A stretch of 64,000 nt of DNA from Alligator mississippiensis (GCF_030867095.1 NC_081833.1:75273395-75337394), one strand, 5' to 3'; shown: positions 1 through 12,660, counted from the first letter of the stretch. The notes: a model not told the origin generated them from the sequence alone. Numbers and translations: made by a program.

Positions 1-2380
1 GGGCCCCGATCCAGCGGGACAGCTGCACCCCCTGGAGGCTTCTGCTGGGAACGACAAGAACAGCGAACGACGGGACAAAAGCACCCATGAGCCCAAGCCG
101 GGAGCAGCCAGGAGAGGGGGAGCTGGATGGGGCAGCTTTCCCAGCCAGCTCAGCCCTGCTCCTGGGCACACGCCCCGCAGAGCCACGGCCTCGACACCCT
201 GGGAAAGAAGAGGCTACTCTAGGGCATGGAGAGACAGGCATCAGGCTCCCAGTCAAGATGGGAAGCCTGGGGACGAGGGCTTACGTTCCACCTTTGGGAG
301 CCCAGGCTCCCACTAGGAATGGAGGCAGGTGGCACAGGGCTGCAACTAGAGGCCAAAAGGTCCAGGCCTCCCTGCCTGCTCCAAGGGCCAGATGCCGCGC
401 TGGGGGCAGCAGAGATGAAACCACAGCAGCTGCAGTGCACGGGAAGAAGCATTTCCTGCCCAGCCCTGCCGCCTTTGTGTTTCCCGGTCTGCTTTGCTGG
501 CTGCGCCACTCCAAGGAGAAACATCACAGCTGCTAAAAGTCAGTGTCATCCCAGGCTTCAGCCAGATCTGCCCCATACCCTGAGAGGCTCATGCAGCAGC
601 TGGGCTGCAAGGGACAGTGATCTGGGCATCCAGCCGGAGGGCGCAGCCTGGCACAGAGCAGGCCCTTCCTGCTCATGCTGAGGGCACAGGGTGTGCGCTA
701 AATTCTGTTGCAAGTGCTGAAGCAAGCACTGGCCAGTGAACACGGGTAGCGTAGCCTGTGGGCATTGCAGTGCTTGCTTGGGACCTGCTGCACCCCATCA
801 GGCCCAGAGCTGGCCTCTTCCTCCACCCTATCCCTGCTGTTTCAGGGGACGGCATGACCCCAATCCCTGGCTTTGCTCCTGCTGACAGGCTCCTGATGCC
901 ACTTGGGGATTAGAGTCCACCCAGCCACCCACAAACTGGCTAAGTCTGCTGGCTGGCAAGGATTCCCTTCTCTCAAGGCAAATCCTGACAGCTCACGGCA
1001 ACCAGCTGGGGGGTCCCCATGCTCCAGCTTCACATTCAAAACTTCCAAGGTCCCAACAAAGGATTTGAAAGGGAGCTTTCAGCACGAGTGGAAGCACAGA
1101 CATCAGAAGACTGAGCCATAGGTATCCCTTTAAACAGAGATCACTGCAACCATCCCAAAATCTCTGCCTGGTGAGAACCAAAGCAGCCCCACTCTAATGC
1201 CTGCCAGGCTCCGGCGGATCACAGAGACCCTCATCGCTACACAGAAGCTAGCTAACACCGCTTGCAGACCAAAAATGGGCTGAAACCTGGAGCTCGCATA
1301 ATATTGAGTAACTCCTGGCATTGCACCCACTGTCTTGGCCCCAGCTCAGCCACACGCCAGCCTCAGCTTTCTTTGCAGAGATGCCCGACAGAAAACCCTT
1401 GGAGATAAACCAACATGTCTGAAACCAACAGTCGCCTTTCTTTCTGTCGCTCAGGCCTCCAGGAAGATAATGCCCTGCTCCAGTCACCTCCGCCCTCTTT
1501 CTCCAAACCGCAGCATGAGCTTTGAAAAATAGACTTTTTTTTCCTCTTAATAATGTCCCATAAAAATACTATTGTCCCTAGCCAGACACCAGTATTGCAA
1601 CATGAAGAGGAGCTGCCGCTTCACCTTGGCCCTAGAAAACGCGAAAAGGTTTCACATGGGTTAATGTAGAAAAATGCAAGAACTCCTTGCATCACAAAAT
1701 GCCAGTACAAAATGATCAGGGGGAGAACTGGACCGAGGGTCGTCGGATGGCAGGAGGGCTCAGGGCCTCACCCCTGCTTCTAGCTACAGATTTCCAGTAC
1801 GCCTGTCCTCACGGCACCGCCGCTGTAGCCCAAGTGCCGCCTTGCTTCTGGTCTGGGCCCACATGGGGGAGAGCGTGAGCAGTTGCCGTTCAGCTGTGGA
1901 GGGCTGGGGTCTCCATCTGTGCCCTTCCCGGGCTCAAACCCCCTCTGCTCCGTGCTTTAGAAAGATAAAACAGGGGATGAGCAGAGCTCCTGACGAGGCC
2001 ACATAGTCCTGAACACGCTGCTAATAGACGTACCGATTAAACTGCAAAGAGGAAGAGGGTAGATGGTGCCCAAAAAGCATCTAGTAATAAATAGATCGAT
2101 GTATATTCCATTATCCGGATCTGGAATGTCCCAGTGAAGAAACCTGGCAGCAGGGAAGGGCCCCTGTCCTGTCCAGCCAGGGTTGCTCTGGCCCCCACTC
2201 CGTCACGTCACTGAAAGCTCCCACCTTATTCAACAAGGTGCGAGGCTGAGAGGATGGGCTGCCTACTCGCTAGAGTATGCCAGGGTGGATGAGCTCCTTG
2301 CCTCACTGGTTGCAGTGGCAAGTGGCCAGTGCAGAGGAGGGTGGAAGGTCGAGGGCCCTGCTGCAGCTTGGCCATGGCCA
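1..2380. other. Region downstream of RNF166: 3' UTR and intergenic DNA
   Basis: No coding exon can be supported here. The part next to 2380 must hold the RNF166 3' UTR, since the stop codon lies at 2381-2383 on the minus strand. I find no canonical AATAAA or ATTAAA on the minus strand. A weak variant, AATATA, lies at 2102-2107 and would give a 3' UTR of about 280 nt, but this is only a guess. AT-richer patches occur at about 1500-1700 and 2020-2110. In human the next gene on this side is SNAI3; no part of it is recognisable in this stretch. Confidence 0.5.
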
Positions 2381-5300
2381 TCAGTTCTCAGAGAGGGAGA
2401 GCGCCAGCGCGGCTTGCAGTGCTGCCTCCTCGTCAATGCTATAGTCCTGTGAAGGAACGAGACACGCCAGTCAGAGGAGCTGGCACTTCCCCTGCTGCCC
2501 CAGCCCACCTGGGATCTGCCTCTTCAGGGTGCTAAGGGATATGCCCCAGGGCCATGCGGTCCCTGGAGTGTTAGCACCTGCCCTGGGGCAGTGGAGGGAG
2601 CAGCAGTCACTGCTTTCCCCATGTAATTCCTTCACTGCAAGACACTGGGGCTGGTTGCTATCCCCTGCATCCAGTTCTTTTGGCTTGCGCGGCTCAGGCG
2701 AGCACGGTTACGTCCAGGCTGTGCTCCTGAAGGCAGATGCCCTGCAGGAAAGTGTTGGGACAAGCAGACAGCTGCCAACACCTTCCTTCAGCCTAAAGCT
2801 GTGCTCCCTTTAGAGCTAGAACGTGTAAATAACCCTGAGCCTGGTCTCCCCCCTGCAAGACGAACTGGTGCTGGCATGCAGGTGGCTGCCCAAGAGGGAG
2901 ATGGAAGAAGTCTGGGTGAGCCAGGGCTGTTTGTGAGCACTGCCCTCGAGACAGCACTGCTCCCCCCAGCTTGGGCAGAGAGAACCGTGACGTGCCAAAT
3001 GCTGGAGAGGTCCCAGCGCCTGCCCACGCAGCGTCTGTTGGCTGCTGCTGGACAGTTAGTCTCCATGCTCAGGGCTGAGAGAGCGCTCTTGTCCAGGCCG
3101 ACAGGGGCATGCCGAGCTTGCTGTGGGCACAGCCTGCAAGGAGCTGAACCCTCCAGCCGAGCGCCCCGAACTCCCACAGGTTCCTGGGGGTTTCCTGGTG
3201 CTTTTCCGGGGGATTCTGCTGACAGCTTGTGAATACTTCCCCCTACCCCCACTGCCTAGCTGGCAGCTCCTGGCTTCTTTGGGGCCTGGGCTGCCCGTCC
3301 ACGTGAGCACAGCTCCTCTATCGGCCAAAGTGGAGGGAAGGACTGGGGAGGGCAGCATGACAACCCAGCTCCAGCCAGGGCTCCAGACAGCCTTGCCCCC
3401 ACCCCAATGCACACGGCGTCCTATGAATCCTGCACATCAGCTCCTGTCACAGTTACTTCTAGTCTCATGCCCCTACCCCCAGGGTCGACGGGCCAACCCT
3501 TGCAGGCTACATGTCCCCAACGGCGCACTGTGATCTAAAACCAGAAGCTATTTCAGGCCACAATGGGGAAGACAACAACGATTCCCTGTTAGCTGGTCCC
3601 CTGCACCAGGGATCCAGGACCCAGCAGCTCAGTCCCAGAGGGCTTGGCAGGAACACAGGCAGCTCCCGGGTGCCCGGAAGCGTGGCGAGGTGGGCAGCGG
3701 ACTCAGGGACCGAGCCCAGGCTGGGCCCCGTGTGAGCAGAGTGCTGACTTGCCGCAGACCTACCACAAAGGTGTCGTAGGAGAACTTGTGCCGGTGCAGG
3801 AGGTGCTGCAAGAAGTTGGCACTCTTGTAGCTGGGATCCCCCCAGGGCATAGCGGAGCAGACTGGGCACACCTGCGGTGGCAAGGAGAGAGCAGCAGTGA
3901 CAGGATTGCAGCCTGGGGGAGCCCTGCCCCCTGCTCCCACCAGGCCAGCAGCAGCTCATGCCCGTGTCATGTCACCCCCCCCAAAACCTCTACCTCCCAC
4001 GACCACGTGTCTGGCTGCAGGCAGGCACGCTCAAACCACGTACACGCACCGCCCCGAGGAGGCTGCGTTTGTATGCTCTTCCCTGCGGTCTCCATGCTGA
4101 ACGGGGTGGGAGGGGAGAGGTCCGGGTCCGAGGTCCGTGCCAAAGGGACCAGGCTGGGGCTGACCCAACGAAGCCGGCTGTACTAAAGGCACACGGCACG
4201 CAGCCCAGCCCACAGCTCATCGAGCGAACGAACCCGACTCTGCACCTGCCTCTCCGACGAGACACGAGCCACGCACGCAGCTCCCGGGAACAGCCGTCCG
4301 AGCGCCCCCGGCCAGACGCACCCTCCCCCAGGCTGGAGACGGCGCAGCGGCGGCGGCGGGGGCCGGGCGAGGCTCACCACTTTGTTGGGGTCGTTGCGGT
4401 GGTTCTCCATGCAGTGCTTCACCAGCTCCTGCTGGTCCAGGTTGCGGGCGCCGCAGTACGGGCAGACGAACGTGGACCGGTTGGGGATATTGCTAAAAGC
4501 AAAGCGGCGCGTGAGCCGACCGCAGCAACGCCCCGAACCTCAGACACCCCCCAAAAAAAGCATGGCAGCTCGTTTCTAACAGCCCAATCTGCTGCTTTCT
4601 GCCTCGAGCGGTTTCCTCCCACGCGCCGGGATGCAACAGGGCTCCTAAACACCCCGCCGGACGCTGCATCGCCTTTACAGCGGGGTTTAAACGTGGGAGG
4701 CTTTTATTATTATTATTTTTTTTGCAGGCTAAACCCCCCCCGGACGGGAGCGGCTACCTGGGGATGGGCTGGGAGGTGGGGATCACCGGCACGAACTTGG
4801 GGCAGTTGGCCATCTGCTCCTGCACCTTGCCGCAGGACGAGACGTGCGCCCTCATCTTCGTCAGCGTCACCTGGGAGGGAGGAAGGGGGGGGGAGGGGGG
4901 AGTCATGCCAAACACCCCTCGCTTTCCACGCGGGGGGGGTCGCCTGGGGGAGGGGAAGGGGGGGGACTTGCCTTCTTGCTGCATCCCCGGCAGGGCGCCT
5001 TGTAGGAGGAGAGCTGCTTCTCCACGTTGGAGGCTTTCTCCACCTTCTTGGGGTCGAAGGGCATGCGGCAGAGCGGGCACAGCGGCGACGGCACCTGCAG
5101 GCAGGGCTGCAAACACTCCCCGCAGAACCTGCCGGGGGGGGGAGGGGCGGTCAGTGCCGGGGGGGGGCGGGGAGGCCCAAAGGGGGTGGGGGAGGGGCGT
5201 TGCTCACGTGTGTCCGCAGCCCGCGATGCAGACGGCGCGGTGATAGACCTCCAGGCAGATGGGGCAGCTGAACTGCGCCTCCAGCGCGTCGGCGGCGCCG

Positions 5301-5389
5301 GGTGGCGGATCGCGGGGGCCCGGCCCCGGCCCCGGGCCCGGCCCCGCGCCGCCCGACACCAGCAGGCTCCGCAACATGGCGGCGGCCAT
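2381..5389 (-). CDS. RNF166: RNF166, RING-type E3 ubiquitin ligase (6 coding exons)
   Basis: RING finger E3 ligase of the RNF114/125/138/166 family; the human protein is linked to xenophagy and innate signalling. Exons on the minus strand: 5208-5389, 4972-5128, 4758-4870, 4378-4492, 3764-3871 and 2381-2446. They sum to 741 nt, or 246 aa (human 237). The N-terminus carries a Gly-Pro run (about residues 15-25). A C3HC4 RING follows with C42, C45, C58, H60, C63, C66, C78 and C81. Then come a C2HC-type finger (CRGC...H...C, exons 2-3) and a C2H2-type finger (CPYC...H...H, exon 4). The last exon encodes a C-terminal ubiquitin-interacting motif ending LSLSEN. Introns 1 (79 nt) and 2 (101 nt) are tiny. 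Intron 2 appears to start with GC instead of GT. The start codon at 5389 was chosen because MLRSLL aligns with human MFRSLV four residues later. Confidence 0.95.
2447..3763 (-). other. RNF166 intron 5
   Basis: Intron of 1317 nt between exon 5 and the last coding exon, which encodes only 21 residues plus the stop. The donor reads GTG|GTAGGT and the acceptor CACAG|GAC. Open frames in it show no recognisable protein. I see no repeat or RNA gene. Confidence 0.8.
3872..4377 (-). other. RNF166 intron 4
   Basis: Intron of 506 nt with donor GTG|GTGAGC and acceptor CGCAG|GTG. It is GC-rich and its upstream end merges into the CpG-rich promoter region. Nothing else is recognisable in it. Confidence 0.75.
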
Positions 5390-5594
5390 GGGACGCGAAG
5401 GGGTGTACGTCATTACAACGCGACGCGGAGGGTGGGGGGGGTGTCATCAGAACGCGACGCTCCACACTATCTCTCTCTGGATCTCTCTTTCTCGCCCCCC
5501 TCCAACGTCATCCTCCAGCGCCCCACGCGGCTTGGGTGCGTCATGTGAGCGCGCCGGAAGTGCCTGGGCGGAGCCACGTGGGAGCTGGGGCGGC
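5390..5594. promoter_or_regulatory. Bidirectional RNF166/CTU2 promoter
   Basis: Only 205 bp separate the RNF166 start codon (5389, minus) from the CTU2 start codon (5595, plus), within a CpG-rich block. Visible motifs are a CRE-like TACGTCA at 5406-5412, an ETS-type CCGGAAGTG at 5554-5562 and an E-box CACGTG at 5575-5580. A short direct repeat ending AACGCGACGC occurs twice, around 5409-5430 and 5443-5460. ETS and CRE-like elements are typical of bidirectional housekeeping promoters. The two 5' UTRs must share this space, so the true core promoter is shorter still. Transcription start sites cannot be fixed by eye. Confidence 0.8.
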
Positions 5595-8500
5595 ATGTGT
5601 CAAGCAGGGGAGGACTACGGCGGCTGCCGGGCGCCCCCGGGGCGGCCCCATGTCAGGTGGGCGGGGATTAAAGGGTGGGGGACACCCCCATTAGGTCCCC
5701 TTGGGTAGAGCAGGATTGGGGCCCGGAGGAGGGGGCTGACCCCCATTAGGTCCCCCTCTGGGGGGGGGGCAAGGATCGGGGCATCCCCTATAGGGGCTGC
5801 ACCCCCCAGCCCCTTGCGTGGGCGACCGGGCCCCTATGCCTTCGTGGTCACTCGAGCTGTCCGGGGAGGCTAGGATTTGGAAGCGGTGGGGGGCAGCACA
5901 GCACGTAAAGTTTGGGGGGGGTTTTCCATTTAAAGCAAGATTTGCTTACGTCCTCGGAGGCAGGCGCCGTGTGATTCAGTTTAAGACGAAATAAAACAAT
6001 TATTGGGACGTGCTGATACAAAGCATGGAAAAAACACCACGCGCCGCAGCGGTCTCGTTAGTCCAGTCGTCGTTATAGTTAAAAGTGCGTCTCTTATTCA
6101 GGTTCATAAAACCTAATCTTCAGCCTCGTGACCGTGCCTTGCGGTGCTTCGCTCTCGGGCATTTCTACGCCTGCGTCCGTGTGACCGCGCCGGAGCGCCG
6201 GTTTTTAGCTAGAGCTGCAAACGGCCTGTGGCGCAAGAGAGAGGCATGACTAGGAAGAGCGGACAGACAGCAGAATTGCAGGAAAACGGAGAGTTTGAAT
6301 AGTGAAATATCAAGATTATTAAGGAGAAGGAGTTGTTAACACGTGTGGAGTGGAGAGAGATTAGCAGGAATCAGGGAGATAACGATGAACCAGGACTGTC
6401 TCGGCTCTGTCTGAATAGAAATGTCGTTGCTCGCGCCGTGCAGTCGGGTTTAAAGCTTGGGCAGAGCAGGAATCAAAGTGTGGGAGGGGGTCGGGAGACT
6501 GCACCCCTCCTGGATCCACCTCTGCTGCCGTGCCTGCACCCCACTAGCAGCTCCTTGGCACCGGCACAGTAGCAGCGTGCACGTGCAGTGCCTGGCGCAA
6601 GCGGCTGCGACTCCTGCTTGGGGAGTGACAGCAAACCCCTCCATACTTGTAGCAGTGGATGCCGGGGGGGCAGCTTCACCCGCTTGGGTGCTGGCAGAGT
6701 CCCCTGATCCTCTTTGCCCCTTGGATGGAGAGACATTGAGCCCTGCCCCAGCCAAGTAACATGGCCTTTAATAGGGCTGTCTGCCTTGTGCTTTTTGACA
6801 GTTGGACCTAGCTGAGCTGTCGGCTGAAAGAGCGATTGATTTTTGCTCTTTCACTGTTGCAGTCGCTGGTTGTGCTAAATAAGGGCAGCATTTCTGCTCC
6901 CCGTTCTCATCCTCAGCGATAGCATCTCTTTCCAAGATGGTTCTCCCAGGAGGCAGCTGGGAGGCCACATTAAAAGACTCACTGAGCTCTCTGCGTCTTC
7001 ACAAGTCCTCAAGTAAGCCCACAATGACGTGCTGGTCTCGGCACTGCCACAGGGATAACGCTTTGCTCTGTGCCTCTCTCCCAAGCGGTGCACAGAAGTG
7101 CATGAAGTGCAAGGAAGGTGCCCCGGTGCTGGTCATCCGTGTCGGAGATGCCTTCTGCAAGTAAGTGTGGCCGGGGGCAGGGACAGGGTTCCCCTTGCTG
7201 ACGGCTTTACTCATCGGCCGTGCCCAGCCAGAACGGCAGCAGGGATGAGTTGAGTTTGAGAAGCAAGCACACAGCAGGTTGAACACGTTCAGGAAAGAGG
7301 GGCATTGCCCTGTAAGTCCCAGACTTTGGGATCCCTTTCTATTCCTGCAGATACTCATGATGAGAGACCCTGTGTTTTGTGGAGAAACAGGGAACATGGC
7401 TGTAGGGTAGGAAGGGCATTCTGGTTCTGGTCTTCCTGGCTTTTCTCACTTGGGAATAAAGCCCATTTCTCTGAGATAACAAGCTCTTGGCCAGTGGAGT
7501 AGGGAGCAGGGAAACTGAGTCACGACTGGTGACTTGTTCTTTCCCGGGGTCGCCTTTATTAGCACGAGGTGTGATCACTGGTCCCTGCATCTCAGTGAAA
7601 CAGCCCCTCATCATCCATCTTCTCTACCTGCTGATCACTGCGATGCAGACTGAACTGTTTCAGGGATCAGTGTATCTGGGAAGAGAGAGGTAGTGACACC
7701 CCCCAGCACAGCAAGGGCGGGTGTGCGGGACTCCCCGGCAGAACGAGCCTGCCGGCTGGTGTCTCAATACTCACCGGCGTTCCCGTGGCTGCAGGGCCTG
7801 CTTCCGAGAGTACTTCGTGCACAAGTTCCGGGCGATGCTGGGGAAGAACCGCGTCATCTTCCCAGGAGAGAAGGTAGTGGTGTTTCCAGTGCTGGGGTGA
7901 GGGCACAGTGGGGTGCTGCTGCTGGCTGCTGACGGCTCCATCTCCCTTGCAGGTTCTGCTGGCGCTGTCCGGCGGGCCTAGCTCCAGCGCAATGCTCCGG
8001 CAAGTCCAAGAGGTATTGGCTCTCAAGACAGCTTGGAAACCTGTCGGCTCCTGGGGAGCAGGAAGGCAGGGGAAGGAGCAGCCTCCTGGGACCGAGGTGG
8101 ATGGCAGGAGGCTGCCAGACCTGCAGAGAGGAGCACTGCTGGGGGGATGAGAATGGTCCAGGAAGTCCAGGCAGTCGGCCTGATCCAGGGCGGCTTTGGC
8201 ACATCCAGCCCTCGTCTCTGCTGCAGGGGGTGGCTGTGGCTTCTGCCCCATTTACTGCAACACTCATTTCCAGGTCCAAACCCTGGACCAGGGGGCAGAT
8301 GTGGGCTGGGGGCACCTCCAATCTCTAACCTGTGGCAGCCACTAGTAACAACCTGCTCACACTTGGCGCTACCTCCTCCCCTGCCATTGCCAGGAGACCC
8401 ATCAGCCAGAGGAACCTAGTGCAGCCCTGGGGGGAGGACTGACTCGTCCCATTTCTCTCCCCAGGGCTTGAGCCGGGAGACGGCGAAGAGGCTGCGCTTT

Positions 8501-11500
8501 GTGCCCGGTGTCATCTATGTGGACGGTAACCCAGCACGTCCCCAGCCTGCTCCCCCTGCATGTGCATGTGGCACTGGAGTGGGCAGAGCCCTGGCACTGG
8601 CCATCCCCAATCTATTCCCAGCTTCCAGGGCTCTTCTGGGTGCCCAGCCTGGCCTCCCTTACCTTGAGGGCTTCTGCTTTATGGGGAGCAGCATCTTCCC
8701 CATCAGGGGCCCAGTGGGGCAGCTTGGGGCTGGGGGTCTGAAACCTGGCCAATAGCAGTTGGCCCCCAAATCCCCACTTCAGCTGTATGCACGGCATCAT
8801 TTAAGCCAGAAACCCCTGGTTAATGCGAGGAAGGCTTCTCAGGGCACCCCATGGGAGAGGTGCAAGCTCAGGCTGAGAGCGCCCAGGGGATGGGTAGTGC
8901 CAGAGCTGTGGCTCCATGGGCCTCTCCTTTGCTGCACAGAGGGAGCCATGTGCGGGCAGAGCCCAGAAGACAGAGAGGACACCCTGACTCGGATGCAGGC
9001 CCTGCTGCAGGCCTCGGGTTTCCCCCACCACCTGATCCACCTGGAGGAGGTAGGTGGGAGTGATGGGACCTGGCCTTCCTGGGGACAGGGTCTCATGGGG
9101 AGCACCAGGGGCTGGCACACATGGGACTGAAGAGCCCATGCTCCAGGTAGGGTCTATGTCATTGGCTAAGAACCACCTACCTGGCCCTGTCCTCCCAGGT
9201 GTGCTGAGCCCTGTGCCCAGAGCAGCTGCCAAAGCCCCAGGGATGAGGGGCATCGTTCATATCCCACAGGCCTCCACAGGCTGCGATGGCAGGAGCTCTG
9301 TCGCAGTGTCCAGGGTGCTGGAGTCCTGATCCCAGCCGCACTGCGCTCCTCCGTCGGAGTCTCCAGGCTCCAAGGGTGGGTTAGTGTCTCAGCAGCCTCC
9401 TGTGGCTTCCTCCCCGCAGGTGTTCGAGCTGCCCAGCTCCATCCTGCAACGTGCCCCCCACGCACCCAGCCCACCTGGGAGCAGCTACAAGGCGGCGGTG
9501 GAAGGCTTCATCCATCAGCAGCGACGGGGGGCGGCAGGCACGGGGGACACCATGGCACCTGAGGGGCAGGTCCAGGAGCGGCTGGCAGTGCTCGGCATGC
9601 AAGAGGGTGCTGCAGCCTCCCTGGAGGGCCTCCTGCCAGCCAGTGCCCTCACGGAGGAGCTGAGGCGGCTCTTCGGGGCCGTGACGACGCTGACAGCCAA
9701 GGAAGAGCTTCTGCAGATGCTGCGGTGCGTGGGAGCCTGACGGTGCCCGAGGGGGAAGGGCCAGACTGCTCCCTTCAAGAGGGGCATTGGGGAAGCCCTG
9801 GCCCTGGGGGTCTCATTGGCCTCTGGCTGGGTGTGCCTGGTGGGAGCCCCCCTCTCATGCCCTTCCTCCTCCAGGACCCACCTGATCCTGCACACAGCCC
9901 GGGCGTGGGGATACTCCAAGGTGATGATGGGCGACAGCTGCACCCGTGTGGCTGTCAAGCTGCTGACCAACCTCTCCCTGGGCCGTGGCGCCTTCCTGGC
10001 CCTCGACACGGTGAGCCCCAGTGGGGATGTGGGTGGGGCAGGCATTGGGGGGACCCTTGTGCACCCCATCTCCCACCCCAGCCAAAGCCAGGGACCCTGC
10101 TGCTCCGCTTTCTATGTCCCCAGTTCCCTTGCCCTGGCGCAGCCCTCCCTGCATCCCGTGGCTCTGCTGCGTCGATGCCCAGCCTGGGGGAGATGCTGGC
10201 AGTGCCAGGGTGCTAGTCTCTGAGCTGCCTGTCTGTGCCCCCGAGCACAGGGGCAGGGGGTTTTGCTCTGGGCTGCCCATCCCCACTGGGAGTTAACCCC
10301 TCAGGGTCTGCAGCTTTCCTGTCACTCCTCCCATAGCAGGCATAACAGCCCCTTACCCATCTCTGCATGTGCAGGGTTTCATGGACGATCGCCATGGCGA
10401 TGTGGTGGTGGTGCGGCCCATGCGGGAGTACACTGCCAAGGAGGTTGCCTTCTACAACCGGCTCTTCAGCGTCCCCACTGTCTTCATGCCTGCCCTGGAC
10501 ACCAAGGTAGTGGGGCTGTGGTCCAGTGCAGCTCTTTCTCGCTTGTTCTGCTGCCTCTGGCATGGAGGGTGGCATGGACATGTCACCAGCATCCCAGGTG
10601 TTTAAGCTGTGGGGTCATCCAGCTCGGTGAAGGAGCCCATGGGTGTGCAGGGCCTGTCAGCTCTGGTCCCTGAGGGCCCAGATGCCGTGGCAGGGGACAC
10701 GAGGATGGGAGAGCCACAGACCAGCCAGGCCAGAGCTTTGGGGCTGAGACAGGCCCCAGCTCCAAAAGCTTAGCGCCTGCCCAGGGCTCTCAGTCCACAG
10801 GAGCCACTGCTGACTCTCCCCCCAGGTCCTGGAGAAGCCCAGCATCCACCGGCTGATCGAGCGCTTCCTCTACGCCCTGCAGGCCGAGTTCCCCTCCACA
10901 GTCAGCACCGTGTACCGGTAAGGCTCATCCAGCACTGCCAGCCTGGGTGCCAGGCATCAGCCCGTGAGTTTGAGGATGGGGAGAGCCAGGGGCCGCGGCT
11001 CAACAATGAGGGGCTCCAGCAGGGCTGTGGGTTGGGGGAAATCAGCGCTTGGGAGGTGGGGAGGCAATTAAGCCGTGTATAGTGAGCCCCCAAGATCCCC
11101 AGTGCAACCGTGCTGAGCCCCCCGGGGGGTTACTCACCTGCTTGCCCCCTCTGCCTCGTGCAGGACGGGTGAGAAGCTGAGCGCGACCCCCGCAGACACC
11201 ACAGCCAAACCCGAGCGCTGCCTCCTTTGTCTCTGTGTCCTGGACACCAGTGTGGGTAGGTGGGGGGCACGGAGGGGGTCTGTGGGGCTGCCCATCCTCA
11301 AGATCTGCTGGGGCCATTGGCCCACAAGGAGCAAAGTGTTGGCCTTGGGCCCCGGCTGACACAGCTCCTCTTTGCAGTGGAGGGCTCCACGCTGCAGGCG
11401 TTGCTGATCTCTGAGGAGCTGTCCCAGAAGAGACCGTCGGACCCGTCGCCTACGCGGGGAGGCTGCTGTGCCGGGGCAGGGGCACGCAGGTGCTGTGGGA

Positions 11501-12164
11501 GCCCCCCAGCCTCCAGGTAAGGAGCAGCCGCCTTCCTGATCCTCTCCCCCACCCACAGCTGGCTCAGCCCAGGCCCAGCTTGTGGTGCTCAGCTCTTGCC
11601 TCCTGCCTTTTCCCCGCAGGACCAAGGCCCGGGCTGATTTCCTGCCGTTGCTCTGCTATGGCTGCAGACTCACCATCAAGGACATGGTAAGTCTTCTGCC
11701 ACCCACCCCGGGGTGCTCATCTCCACCCAGTGCTGAGCTCTGCTTTCGGCATGAAGGGGACCCAGGGGTCCAGCCCCTGAGACAGCAGCCAGAGCTCCTA
11801 ACTGCTGGCAGGGCTGGAGGTCCAGACCTCAGGCAAAGGACCTGGGTGCTGCACCTATCTGGGGGTGGGGGTGGCCCATGAGCAGAAACCCTGCTGCCCC
11901 TAGGAGGGGCAGCCATGCCCCCCTCTCACCTCCTGTCCGTTGCAGACCTGCCTGGAGCCGCTCCCACCCTATATCCGGTCGGAGGCTGAGCGCAGGAGGC
12001 GCAGGTACCGTGCTGGGGAGATGGCCTTACCCCCTCCATGACGATAAGGGCACTTGGTTCACACCAGGCTGGACGCTGAGGCCGTGCTCCCTTGCAGGTC
12101 CGCCATGAAGCAAGAGATCCAGGAGTACTTGCTGGAGGACGAGGCTGCGGAGCCCAAGAGCTGA
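5595..12164 (+). CDS. CTU2: CTU2, cytosolic thiouridylase subunit 2 (15 exons)
   Basis: Partner of CTU1 in the complex that thiolates U34 of cytosolic tRNA Lys, Gln and Glu, with sulfur supplied by URM1. Exons: 5595-5656, 7086-7160, 7795-7873, 7953-8012, 8465-8525, 8940-9049, 9420-9724, 9875-10010, 10375-10506, 10826-10917, 11164-11255, 11378-11516, 11620-11686, 11946-12004 and 12098-12164. They sum to 1536 nt, or 511 aa (human 515). The start MCQAGEDYG matches human MCQVGEDYG. Zinc-type cysteine pairs appear near the N-terminus (KCMKC...CKAC) and C-terminus (CLLC, CYGC). A PP-loop-like SGGPSS lies at residues 78-83. The blocks GDSCTR and HGDVVVVRPMR are strongly conserved. The segment encoded by exon 12 is Gly/Cys/Arg-rich and the most divergent part. 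All junctions are GT-AG and in phase. Confidence 0.95.
5657..7085 (+). other. CTU2 intron 1
   Basis: Intron of 1429 nt; donor CAG|GTGGGC, acceptor CCCAAG|C. The first few hundred bases keep the GC-rich promoter character and then become more AT-balanced. No exon, RNA gene or clear repeat was recognised. Confidence 0.75.
7161..10825 (+). other. CTU2 introns 2, 4, 5, 6, 8 and 9
   Basis: These introns exceed 300 nt: 7161-7794, 8013-8464, 8526-8939, 9050-9419, 10011-10374 and 10507-10825. All have ordinary GT donors and AG acceptors. I saw no extra exons, RNA genes or young repeats in them. The remaining CTU2 introns are shorter; intron 3 (7874-7952) is only 79 nt. Confidence 0.7.
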
Positions 12165-12660
12165 GCCTGGCCCCGGGTTGCCTCCACGGACAATGCATCT
12201 GAGGTCTCTCAAGGAAGAGAGGCAGCTCCCCGGTGGAGACCACTGCATGGCTTAGGCCTGGGTTTCCCAGCAACTGGAGCCTTCATCCTGTGCCCATGCA
12301 CCGGCCCCAGTCCACTCACTTAGCTCCAAGCAACCTTCCACCTAGAGGCCGCAGCTTCTGGCCTGCCCTGGGTTGCGGTTCCTGAGCTGGCCCGTCTGAC
12401 CAGGTGGGCACAGTCGCCCTCCACAAACCCCAGCCTGGCTCCGGGGCCTCCAACTCAGCCCCTGCCATGCCACACGCCCCGTGCCAGGGCTGCCTGTGTA
12501 GGCAGAGGGGGTCAGTAGGCAGCACGGTGGGGGAGCTGGCTCCAGGCCCCTCACCCCCATCCCGCCCCCTGCCCCAGCAGTCAGTCCAGGACGCACAGAG
12601 CCTCAGCTTGATTTTTATTATATATCTGTATAAATAAACCATTTGACGTTACAAAAGAGT
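12165..12660 (+). other. CTU2: CTU2 3' UTR with poly(A) signal
   Basis: Non-coding tail after the CTU2 stop codon (12162-12164). A canonical AATAAA on the plus strand at 12633-12638 predicts cleavage around 12650-12668, giving a 3' UTR of about 490-500 nt. The end of this UTR overlaps the predicted 3' end of PIEZO1, which comes from the opposite strand. Confidence 0.75.

Noticed and set aside
3958-5271. Open frame of 437 codons on the plus strand
   Set aside because: Antisense shadow of RNF166 exons 1-4 in a CpG island; composition reflects GC content only.
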